A program made the position numbers and the translations under genes. Below the pieces are notes generated by a model, which saw only the letters and a list, made by a program, of their open reading frames with translations, was not told the DNA's origin and did not search any database. A DNA stretch of 64,000 nt, taken from Isoetes taiwanensis (taxonomy: Eukaryota; Streptophyta; Lycopodiopsida; Isoetales; Isoetaceae). This document shows, one piece after another, positions 10,603 to 20,874 of this stretch; position 1 is the first letter of the stretch, and every line of letters starts with the position of its first letter. The stretch is taken from positions 1 to 64,000 of the forward strand of contig JAJEKV010000315.1 of assembly GCA_021234155.1 (NCBI GenBank). The letters are read 5' to 3'.

Positions 10603-12874
10603 CTAACATGTGCCTGACTGTGGATCCTTGGCCTTGACCTGGTCCGTCGTACACTCAGGTTGAAGAAAAGGGGGAACTGTTTTGGATGGCGGGAACCCTG
10701 CAGTTGGAAATTCATCCTCACGGGTATGAGGACGGGCGCCATTGTGATAGTTGCCAATGAGATCTTGGCGTGCCTGGAGAGCTGCAGGAGTGTTGAGACC
10801 GATGGCAGGAAGAGCGTCAATGAGAAATCCTGAGCGTACCATGTCTTCAAGGGCAGTGTGTGCTTCAGCAGGTACAAACTGGCATTCCATGAGAAGGCAG
10901 GTCTGGAGTCCGAAGGCAATGACGCTGGCATTCGGGTTGCAATAATAGATAGGACGCTGCCGATTTAGAGAGCTTAACAGGAGACACTTTAAAGCAGCAC
11001 GGAATCCTGCTTGTCGATGAACTGAGGGATCCGGTGAGGTGGCAGCATTCGCCAAAAAGGTATCAAGACCGTGGACATCATGATTGGGCGTCTGCCACCC
11101 ATGCTCATTGGGGATGTAGATCCAATTTTCTGTATGGTCCAAGGTGGCACCATTCTCCCAATTTGAGCGTCTGACAAAACGTGGATCCCAGCGGAGATCC
11201 GTCGAGATCTGAGGAGGAGTCCACCCAGCATGGCCTTCCAGGACCTTGGTCCAAAAGGGAAGACGCCAATCTGATGTAAGAAACCTTGGGCGTGCAGATA
11301 CACCTAATGAAGCATATGGAGAGTGAGCCATGCCCGCGGGCGTGGGCTGCTGCTCCCAGAATTTAGGAACAAGGTCTTGGTCAAGAGCACGGCACCACTG
11401 GTCCCAATCTGAAGCAGAGAGCTGAGTATAGACTGGAGGATTAACCCGACCCGTGGGTATGGTCTTGCTGTCCAGAAGAGCACTCAGGGAATTGTAGCCA
11501 CCGAGGTGCTGCATATAAATTTGAGCAAAGGGGAGATCCTCAGGATGAGCTAAATTCTTCTTTACCTGTTCGAGCGTCTCAGCTTGCCATAGAGTTAAAT
11601 GCTGAGCAAGCTCAGGCATGTACTCAGTACAGAGAGTGTTGGTCCGAGCAGGATCCTGTAACTATGGATTGGTTTCTAACAACAGCCAATGGGCATGATG
11701 GTTGCCTTGAAAAACTCGATGTGCCTCATCTCTGAATTTGTCTTGTGTATCAGCCAGGTAGAAACCATGAAAAATGTAAACCATAGGCTGAACAACTCGG
11801 AAGATGACCAAATCAGTATCCTCACAGTTGATTTGATCAAATACTAAGAGGGCACAGAGTAAACCTTTGTCTTCAACAGAAAGGTCCGGCCAGATCCTGA
11901 GAAAATCCGCGCTGCGTAGGGGGTGTGCATTAACCTGTCCATCAACCGCATACCACTTGAGAAGAAAAAGGTGGCGTCGGGCAACCACATAATCCAGATA
12001 ACTGGAAGGAGTGCAGAAATCCATAGGAATGCGGATAGCAATATCAATATAGCCCTCTTGTTTATTTTGGGCGTCTTCTGTTGATTGAACAGCTTGCTGG
12101 AGTTGATTTTCTAGGTCGCGGATCTGATTATCCTTTTCAAGTAGAAGACGTGATTGATCACGGAACCGTCTATGAGAGAGCGTACCCTGTGAAGCGATTT
12201 GCACCGGGGTGGAGCTTTGAAGCCGAAGAGTTGCAATTTTTGCGTCATCAATGATCTTACGCCGAGCTTGATGAAGTTGATCTGAGGCGTGAGGCGACCG
12301 GGTCGGCGTGGAAAGTTGATCTTCTAAAGAAGAGATGCGCACATTGCGCTCAGCAAGTTCCTGGACCTGGTTGGTGTAATTCTGAGAGAGCGCCATATAC
12401 ATGGTTTTAAGATCAGCAAGGGCTTTATCATTGTCGCCAATGAGTTTATCCTTGTCTTTGATCTGCGCCCGGCAATTCGAATGGTCGTTCAAACTTCGGC
12501 TCGTTTGATAAGCGGTGCAGTGCGGTCCGGTCTTGTGCAGTCTTGAGAGATTCACAAACATTGCAAAGACCCACGATACTTTTGTAAAGTTTCTGTGGCG
12601 AAAATTCTATGGGTATTCCATCAAGAATACCCATATCAATAAACAGTTTTATAACATTATCATTATGGCCGTCCATTCCACTCATCTTATTGATCGGCCA
12701 CAAATTTTGTTCCTCCGACTTCTCCATGAAATTAATCGCATCCGTGCCGCACCTTCTTCTGGCTTTGACACTGCTGTGGGTGCTCACCTCCAGGCCATCA
12801 TCCGTCATTATATACCTATCACCCGTCCTGGGTCCCTTTCCACTTCTCGTGCTTCCTCTCATACATCCTTCCAT
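10603..12874 (-). pseudogene. Gag-like coiled-coil protein, one frameshift and one amber stop
   Basis: The frame from the ATG at 12874 runs into a shifted frame near 12480-12510, then on to an amber TAG at 11664-11662, and continues in the same frame to 10603. Ignoring both breaks it is about 750 residues. Early residues contain TDDGLEV and FIDMGILDGIPIEFSPQKLY. A long heptad-rich segment follows (IKDKDKLIGDNDKALADLK, then LLEKDNQIRDLENQLQQA). After it comes a globular region with WPDLSVEDKGLLCALLVFDQ and, past the amber codon, MPELAQHLTLWQAETLEQV and HRQAGFRAALKCLLL. I see no CCHC knuckle, aspartic protease or RT. Its place between primer site and 3' LTR is the only reason to call it Gag-like; the family is not recognised. 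The amber fits a CAG-to-TAG change (Q codon followed by TTA CAG). The stop codon (TAG at 10605-10603) overlaps the likely start of the 3' LTR (TGTTAG). Confidence 0.6.
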
Positions 12875-13340
12875 TCCCTTTCAAACAAAAATCAAGCTGA
12901 GACTTCACGCCCTCGTCCTTCACCTGGTCATGATCAACAAAAAGCCAAGCCTATTTCTGTCTCTTCGTCCTCCACGGAATGGCTGAAGAAAGTGATCATG
13001 AGTGAACCCGGCATCACAGCGTCAGTGTTAATGTTGAGTTCTTGGCATGCACCCTGCAGCAGCAGTCTATGACTGCCTGATGCTACAGAGCTGCCATGCT
13101 CATGATCACGAAATAAGAACAAGGCAAACAAATATGTATAACGAGTGAAGTGAACGTGGCCAAATGAGGCTCTCCAAATTTGAGATAAACCTGAGTACAT
13201 CTGAAGAGGCTCCGGTCTAATATAGTGTAAACCGCAAATCTGAGCCGTACATCTAACTAATCTAAGCCATACACTTAAGTTAACCTAAGCATGCCAAGTG
13301 TCAATCTGCCACCACTGACACCTAACATGTGCATGCACAA

Positions 13341-13363
13341 TGTTAACCACTAGGTGGTTAACA
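13341..13363. repeat. 10-bp perfect inverted repeat at the element terminus
   Basis: TGTTAACCAC / tag / GTGGTTAACA sits at the outer end of the Gag-only element. It could form a tight hairpin or be a paired integrase-recognition sequence. Confidence 0.8.
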
Positions 13364-15738
13364 CTTTTGCATAATTGAAATTATATACTCCAAACTCAAT
13401 GGGCAAATACTTATGAATTCAATGTAATTATGTGAAGTTAACATCCAAAGAGTTCACTATTCTCAACAAATATAACAGCTAACTGTGAACAATTCAACCC
13501 GAAGCTTGGCCAACCCGATCCCTCGCCTTTGCTGCCATCCCTTGCTCTTTCACCGCACATGCACTCACCGGGTTAGTCCTCGTGTGACTAAGTAGGGGAT
13601 CCACGGTTGCCTGCCTCTGCATGCATGGAAATACTCTGGAAATCTTGGATAAGCACAAACACAGACGAAAAATCCTACGTGAGTACAGTGCTAAGACAAT
13701 GACAACATAATCCAAGGAAATCCCAAACATGAACATCAGAAGCAAAGACATAGTCAAAAATACCAAACCATCATGACACATAGCTCCGGGACAATGGGAA
13801 GCTCAGCCAGCCTACACGCAGGCCACGATTATGAGAGAAATACCCGGCCGAGCTCACATTAGAGCCCGTTGGCGGAGTTGGTGGGGTGAACCTCGTATGC
13901 GCATACACTTCCCAGCCCACGTCTGGCGCTGGAGGACCTTTACCATGGAGTCACAGAGTTGACATAGCATCCTTTGCGGAGAACTATGCGGTGTCCACGG
14001 GGCACAAGAATACCACAGAGAATCACAGATGAACATGAGCATGCCCGGGCAAACCTAGGCCACCGAACCTAGAAGCCCGACCCCGGAGGTTCCAATACAC
14101 ATAATCAAATACCAAGACAACAGTGGACCAACGCAAAAACCATAACATGTGATGTTCCTTATAATATTTATTAAACATGTGCCTAGATCTTGCCATTGCC
14201 GAGACTGGCCATACAACCTAACCATGCCGAAGTAGCTAACTCATTGATGAAGATCCTGATCACAATCCAAACATGTGGAGGAAGTTACGAGCCTGACTGT
14301 CATTGATGTAGCTCCCATACCTATGTATGTTACTGATCAAGAAAGATACTAACATCTTCTACAATGCAAAACTTACCTCAAAATTATCCTCTCATGAGGA
14401 ATTCAATGTTCCATAACGTTTATACTTTGAATCCATTAGCTATGATGCTCTTGATAAAATACAATGCAACAATTTAGAAACTTACAGTATGCACTCAGAC
14501 TAGTAGTACTTCATGCTATAGCCACATTCAGAAACCCCCAAGCTTCACATGGCTCTCTTTGTACCAATGTGGACCCGTCTCAATCTCAATAATCCTTGAT
14601 ATCAGATGACTGCTTATTCCTATTTCAAGATCCACGTGCGAACTTGATGCTGAAATCCTTGATGCCGAGGGGTCGTTGACGCTCTACATCTGTGCTAAGC
14701 TACGTTTCAGCATTAGCCCCATCTCCATGAGCTAAGAAAGATACTTTATCCCAATCCTTAGAATTTTACATTAGACAATTATTCAAACAATCCATATTCT
14801 TACTACTTATGATTATTCTGCTCAGCTCTTCATGCTCCGATCTCCTCTGCTGCTAAGCTCAAATGCAACCCAATTCCATCCATGGATATTAGAACATGCA
14901 ATTAAATTGATAAAAGCAGAAAATACAAGACCAACAAGATAAAGCACAAAACATAAAATGACAAAACCATAACATGAACACAAAATGGCACTGGAGAGCT
15001 CGGTGGGAGGCCAGATCAATCTAATTACGCCTTTTTCTGCTGAATCGGTGCTCCTCATGTAATCTTGACCATTCGACTTAAATCAGCCTTCTGAGAGAGA
15101 TGTTTCCATCTTTGAATCGATTGCTCCTCATGTAATATTCAGCCATTCGACTTAAATTAGCCCTTGAGATGTTTCCAATCATTGATTATCTTCTCTAACC
15201 TTATGAGTCTCTAACAAATTCATAATCTATTATATTTGCATGCAAAAAATCATGTACAAACTAATCATGGCAACTCATAGCATCTCAATTGATCAATAGC
15301 AAAATCCCCACGAGAATTTCTTAGCATATAGACCTCGGATCCCTTTGCAATTGATTAGCCTCCAAAGATCGTCTTCTAACTCCAAGAATCAAACTGCAGA
15401 AGAACATACATAGTGCAGTCAATTCTGACTCACCATCACTATTTCTGTCATAACTTTCACATACGGATAAGTTTCGGCCTGATCAGACCATTCCAAAAAG
15501 CTTACTCAGATATATTTCTAGCACAAAAAAATCATCTAAAAAGGATCTTGGGTTGCGAGATATTACGCTTCAAATGTCGGGCTCCAAACAGCCCAGAATT
15601 GCTCCCTGCCTTCATGCTCTGAAACAATCCTTTTGCCAAACAGACAAAACCCTGAACTTATGCTGGATACATGTTATACATGTGTACATACGTACATAAG
15701 TACATATACTGGCCCATCAAGTGCCCAGGTCTGTTACA

Positions 15739-16198
15739 GTCTCCCCTTCTAAAATTTAACCCATGTCCTCATGGGTCGTGATAGATTTACTGAGGCATTT
15801 AGATTTACTGAAGCATTTCTTGATTCAAATCTCAGATCAAACATAGCTCAACTCAACTCAAAACTTCAGCTCGTGTAGCAACTTACTCTACCAAGATCAT
15901 ATTCCAATCTTACCAACACCACCTTAGAGTACAATTGCTATCATCTTACTAGACACCCTTACCTTCAACGTCATCAAAATTTGCTTCTCTTAGCACCTTC
16001 ATCCTAACTCCAAAGCATCTACATGTGGCTCCTCCTTCTGAGGATACCATATCCAAATGTTTTTGAAATAACAATCATTAGCACCATCATATACCTTCAC
16101 TTTATTTTAATCCACCTTGTTACACCCAAGGATCCAAACCTGCAATCCATAATTCACAATGTCAACACCCAAAGATCCAATATTGCTTTGATATCAAC
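15739..16198 (-). other. internal region of the giant-LTR element with primer site and polypurine tract
   Basis: 460 bp. The minus-strand start (16198 downward) reads GTTGATATCAAAGC, a near match with two mismatches in twelve to the initiator tRNA-Met primer site. The minus-strand end (15750-15739) reads AGAAGGGGAGAC directly before TGTAACAG of the LTR. Between them the sequence is AT-rich with no frame of note. These are the two cis signals reverse transcription needs, so replication would depend on proteins from another element. Confidence 0.75.
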
Positions 16199-18691
16199 TG
16201 TGACGAGCCTGCCGAGTTGACCCTCCTGACTCGGGATCTTGTCAATATTGCACTAATTCTAGGTTGATATTATGGTAAAGAATTGAATCTTCCTTTTGCA
16301 TAGTTGAAATTATATACTCCAAACTCAATGGGGCAAATACTTATGAATTCAATGTAATTATGTGAAGTTAACATCCAAAGAGTTCACTATTCTCAACAAA
16401 TATAACAGCTAACTGTGAACAATTCGACCCAGAAGCTTCGCTCAAACCACGATCCTCAGCTGCACTGCTGCCATCCCTTGCTCTTTCACTGCATATGCAC
16501 TCACTGGGGTTAGTCCTCGTGACTAAGTGGGGATCCCTGGCTGCCTCTGCATGCATGGAAATACTCTAAAAATCTTGGATAAGCACAAACACAGACGAAA
16601 ATTTCTACGTGAGTACAGTGCTAAGACAATGACAACATAATCCAAGGAAATCCCAAACATGAACATCAGAAGCAAAGACATAGTCAAAAATACCAAACCA
16701 TCATGACACATAGCCCCGGGACAATGGGAAGCTCGGCCCGACCCTACGCTATGAGGCCACGTTAGCATAGAAATGCCCGGCCGACACATTAGAGCCCCGG
16801 TTGGCGGAGTTGGTGGGGTGAACCTCGTATGCGCATACCCTTCCTAGCCCACGTCTGGCGCTAGAGGACCTCTTACCATGGAGTCACATAGGTGACATAG
16901 CATCCTTGCCAAGAGAACTATGCCCGGTGTCACATAGCACAAGAATACCACAGAGAATCACAGATGAACATGAGCATGCCCGGGCAAACCTAGGCCACCG
17001 AACCTAGAAGCCCGACCCCGGAGGTTCCAATAGACATAATCAAATACCAAGACAACAGTGGACAAACGCAAAGACCATAACATGTGATGTTCCTAATATT
17101 TATTAAACATGTGCCTAGATCTTGCCATTGCCGAGGCTGGCCATACAACCTAACCATGCCGTCTCAAAGAGCATTATCTTTTATCTTAAGTCGCTAACTC
17201 ATTGGTGAAGATCGATCACAATCCAAAGAAGATCCCGATCACAATGTCATTGATGTAGCTCCCATACCTATGTATGTTACTGATCAGGAAAGATACTAAC
17301 ATCTTCTACAATGCAAAACTTACCTCAAAATTATCCTCTCACGAGGAATTCAATGTTCCATAACGTTTATACTTTGAATCCATTAGCCATGATGCTCTTG
17401 ATAAAATACAATGCAACAACTTAGAAACTTACAGTTATGCACTCAGACTAGCAGTACTTCATGCTATAGCCACATTCAGAAACCCCCAAGCTTCCCATGG
17501 CTCTCCTTGTACCAATGTGGACCCGTCTCAATCTCAATAATCCTTGATGTCAGATGACCGCTTATTCCTATTTCAAGATCCACGTGCGAACTTGATGCTG
17601 AAATCCTTGATGCCGAGGGGTCGTTGGCGCTCTACATCTGTGCTAGGCTACTTTTCAGCATTAGCCCCATCTCCATGAGCTAAGAAAGATACTTTATCCC
17701 AATCCTTAGAATTTTACAATAGACAAATATTCAAACAATCCATATTCTTACTACTTATGATTATTCTGCTCAGCTCTTCATGCTCCGATCTCCTCTGCTG
17801 CTAAGCTCAAATGCAACCCAATTCCATCCATGGGTACTTAGCTTTATATTAGGACATGCAAATAAATTGATAAAAGCAGAAAATACGAGACCAACAAGAT
17901 AAAGCACAAAACACAAAATGATAAAAACGTAACATGAACACAAAATGGCGCTGGAGAGCTCGGTGCCGACCAGATCCAATCTAATTCTGCCTTTTCTAAA
18001 GTTTCTATGTTGAATCGGTGCTCCTCATATAATATTCAGCCATTCCTGACTTAAAATCAGCCTTACAGAGATGTTTCCAATCATTGATTATCTTCTCGAG
18101 CCTTATGAGTCTCCAACAAATTCATAATCTATCATATTTGCATGCAAAAATCATGTACAGACTAATCATGGCAACTCATAGCATCTCAATTAATCAATAG
18201 CAAAATCCCACCTGAGAATTTCTTCGCACATAGACCTCTGGATCCCTTGCAATTGATTGCGCCTCCAAAGATCGTCTTCTAACTCCAAGAATCAAACTGC
18301 AGAAGAACATACATAGTGCAGTCAATTCTGACTCAGCATCACTATTTCTGTCATAACTTTCACGTACGGATGAGTTTCGGCCTGATCAGACACATTCCGG
18401 AAAGGTTACGTACGGATGAGTTTCGGCCTGATCAGACACATTCCGGAAAGGTTACTCAGATATCTTTCTAGCACAAAAAAAATCATCTAAAAAGGATCTC
18501 GGGTTGCCGAGATATTCTGCTTCAAATGTCGCTCCAAAACTGCCCAGAATTGCTCCCTGCCTTCATGCTCTGAAACAATCCTTTTGCCAAACAGACAAAA
18601 CCCTGAACTCATGCTGGATACATGTTATACATGTGTACATACGTACATATAAGTACATATACTGGCCCATCAAGTGCCCAGGTCTGTTACA
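16199..18691 (-). repeat. 5' LTR of the giant-LTR element
   Basis: 2,493 bp, uninterrupted, so it serves as the empty-site reference for the nested insertion in the other LTR ('gaatcttccttttgcatag' is continuous here near 16287-16305). It holds a private 46-bp tandem duplication at 18362-18453. Confidence 0.85.
18362..18453 (-). repeat. 46-bp tandem duplication private to the 5' LTR
   Basis: The unit 'acgtacggatgagtttcgg...' starts at 18362 and again at 18408. The matching part of the 3' LTR (near 15461-15510) has one unit only, so the duplication arose after the two LTRs separated. Confidence 0.85.
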
Positions 18692-18825
18692 TCTATTGCT
18701 TTGTGCATGTCTCTTTACTCTCTCATAATCTAATTTGTCACCGCATTTAGGCTCACAGCTCCCATATTGGTAGTATTGGTGCACCTTGCTGTTCTCTATT
18801 GGGAGATAACATCACTTTTTTTTTT

Positions 18826-19288
18826 GGGAAAAACTCTGGAATACCCTTAGTTTTGCTAAAATTAACAAAACGCCCCTAGTTTTGGGGGTATTTTTATGAA
18901 AATGATCATAACTTTTTTGTGATGATCCAAATGAATAGAATAGAATGAGTCTTTCAGATATATTGTAGAAGAGGTTGGGATCTTTCCATAAAAGTTAACA
19001 TCTCCTGAATTGAATTCCGAAATCTCAAGTTATAGTTTCGTAAATCCCTCTGAAATTTCTACAATTTTCTTATGTATTAAAAATAGCATAACTTGTGATT
19101 TAGGACTCCAATTTATATGATCTTACCTTTGATGGAAAGGTCTCATCCTCCTTGACAATAGCTCTGAAAGGATCATTCTTATTTGGATCATCACAAAACA
19201 GTTATGATCATTTCCATTAAAATACCCCTAAAACTAGGGGCGTTTTGTTAATTTTACCAAAACATAAGGGTATTTCAGAGTTTTTCCC
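18826..19288. mobile_element. foldback MITE, near-complete 463-bp hairpin
   Basis: It begins GGGAAAAACTCTGGAATACC and ends with the reverse complement of GGGAAAAACTCTGAAATACC. Matching continues inward through 'aaaacgcccctagtttt', 'aatgatcataact' and 'gtgatgatccaaat', and then more loosely ('ctttcaga', 'cctttccat', 'aatcacaagttat') almost to the centre near 19057. So the whole element is one inverted repeat with about 230-bp arms. Poly-T lies on both sides (10 T left, 9 T right), so a 9-bp T duplication typical of Mutator-type elements is possible but cannot be proven. No ORF. A transcript would fold into a long hairpin and could feed small-RNA production. Confidence 0.85.
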
Positions 19289-20874
19289 TTTTTTTTTAAT
19301 AGGAAAAAAGCCTTATGTTTACAAAACCATTAGAATTATATTAATTTGAACTAGATTGGCCCTTACATTTACAAAATTCAATAGGAACTTTTCCTTTAAC
19401 AAAGATTTGCAAAAAGATCATAAAAAAAAGTTGCTTTTTAACATAAAAAAAAGTTACTTTGTACTGCATGCACTGTATTATGATGAAATCAAATGTTGAG
19501 GAGGTGATTGTTGAACTACATTTAATAATGTATGTAGGTGCATAATCATACATATAATATTAAATTCCCTATATGCATAAGTCGCTTAATAAAAAAATCC
19601 TACAAGTGCAAAAAATAATAGGAAAAAATCCTAGGACCTATGGCTTCAACCGGCCCAAATACTTATATGCCATTTTTTGGACCGGCCGTATATCCTAGAG
19701 TATTTCACGTGGACCGGAATTTTTTAACTTGAACCGGATTATTTGAGTCAATCCTAGGACTTTGTTGCACACTGCTTAGTATTCATCCATATTTATTTGG
19801 TGCTTGCATACATATTCTTGGCGTATGGAGAGCATTGTGCTGTACGAGGATGTGACTCGTGAGGTGTAAAATCCTCGGATCTCGATTTCCCTTATTCTGA
19901 CCATATTTCTGTGATCCAATGATCACACTTGACCCATTAACACTTGACGACTGGAACTTTTTTGTGGACCGGATTTGAGTCCAAAAGAAGTTGGCCTTTA
20001 CAAATGGTGAATATTTTCTTCCAAATACTAGCTAGTATTGAAGACCTTTGAGCTCCAGATGCAAGTCGAATCCTTTGTACAAATGGGTGCCCAGAAGCTT
20101 GATTTCATCCGCGATTCTGGGAAAACAGAACCACAAAGAAATGTAAACGCCTCTTTTGTCTTTTAAACACAAAAAGAGAAGGTTCGAGCACTGTATTAGA
20201 AACAGGAACTGAGGATGCTTCGACACATGCTGCTTGTATATAACGGCTCAAATGCTTGTATATGTCGGGTCAAACATATTCTCTTCCTACTGACCTTGCC
20301 TTTCACAACAAACAATTAGTGCAGAACTTGCTTCCCATGATTTTCACCTGTTTTGACAGGTGGTCATGCCCCATCCAAGTCAAAAAATGGCAGCTTCAAA
20401 TGTGTCCTGATATATTTAGGCTTGAAAAAAGCCTCACTTCCATACATGAGACAACATTCTTAGCTCAATATCTGGACACGTAAGTTTTTGACAAAATCAG
20501 TGGAAGCTGAACACTTCTATACTTATAGTGAAGGCAAAATTGCAAACCGCCAACATTTCTTGGCTAAACTTCATTTCATCACACAAAATGCTAGCTTGAT
20601 GTTTTGGTGGATTTGTCAACTACATTTGTCATCTCCCCATCATAAGTTTATCCATTTCGAAGTCTCCTGCCAATTCTGAATACCCTTATTAAAGAAAATA
20701 CAGTAACAACCGTTAGCCTAAAAAAAAATAAGCCAAGTTCTGTTGAGCCTTCAGAACAGTATTACAAGTGAGGGCAGAAATCGTCAACTCGAAGGATGAA
20801 TACATGCCCACAATTCTCAAGCAGTCTAATCGACAACTTTGGTTAAACTTAGGTATACAGTATGGAAATGATTC
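19289..20874. other. intergenic stretch, nothing recognised
   Basis: AT-rich. Short frames on both strands (for example 20032-20226 minus and 20256-20483 plus) have no recognisable motif. The end nearest 20874 would be the 3' flank of the PPR gene. Confidence 0.45.

Larger units (their letters stand above)
10114..13363 (-). mobile_element. nested Gag-only LTR element (TR-GAG-like)
   Basis: The insertion interrupts the 3' LTR of the surrounding element exactly. The 5 bases CTTTT stand on both sides (10109-10113 and 13364-13368) and occur once in the intact LTR copy. Its ends are TGTTTGGGG and GTTAACA on the plus strand, i.e. TG...CA. On the minus strand the first about 340 bp (13363-13026) act as a 5' LTR ending CATTAACA. 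They are followed by CTGACGCTGTGATGCCGGG, a tRNA-Asp-like primer site. One long interrupted frame then fills the interior to about 10603, and an LTR-like end with TATA box follows to 10114. The two LTR-like ends share only short stretches (for example GCACATGTTAG), so their pairing is uncertain. No RT, protease or integrase is present. Confidence 0.65.
10012..15738 (-). repeat. 3' LTR of the giant-LTR element, split by an insertion
   Basis: Its two parts are 10012-10113 and 13364-15738, with a nested element between. Joined, they are collinear with the 5' LTR at 16199-18691, with scattered substitutions and small indels. Short frames inside (for example 13494-13781 minus) are only partly kept between the two LTR copies, so I see no evidence of coding. 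Confidence 0.85.
10012..18691 (-). mobile_element. LTR retrotransposon with 2.5-kb LTRs and a 460-bp internal region
   Basis: Both ends follow TG...CA rules. On the plus strand the left end is TGTGACGAG at 10012 and the right end is CTGTTACA at 18691. They are flanked by the same 5 bases, TCTAT (10007-10011 and 18692-18696). The sequence 13369-15738 repeats at 16300-18691, and 10012-10113 repeats at 16199-16299, which defines two LTRs once the insertion at 10114-13363 is removed. On the minus strand the internal region begins with GTTGATATCAAAGC, close to the initiator-tRNA-Met primer site (TGGTATCAGAGC), and ends with the polypurine tract AGAAGGGGAGAC right before the 3' LTR. The internal region is non-coding, so the element is non-autonomous. 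LTRs this long with so short an interior fit neither ordinary TRIMs nor LARDs. Confidence 0.85.

Noticed and set aside
10086-10931. 281-codon minus-strand frame
   Set aside because: It covers the end of the Gag-like gene in another frame and runs on through the LTR; only the LTR end in it is meaningful as DNA.
12515-13072. 185-codon plus-strand frame
   Set aside because: It overlaps the minus-strand Gag-like gene and its 5' LTR and shows no family resemblance; it is a shadow frame.
10114-13363. Endogenous pararetrovirus
   Set aside because: A coiled-coil ORF and TATA-led leader recall one, but there is no movement protein, RT or circular-genome layout, and the 5-bp target duplication with TG...CA ends fits an LTR retrotransposon.
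13494-13781. 95-codon frame in the giant LTR, present in both LTR copies (also 16523-16789)
   Set aside because: The differences between copies shift and truncate the frame at both ends, so it is not kept as a protein; it sits inside an LTR.
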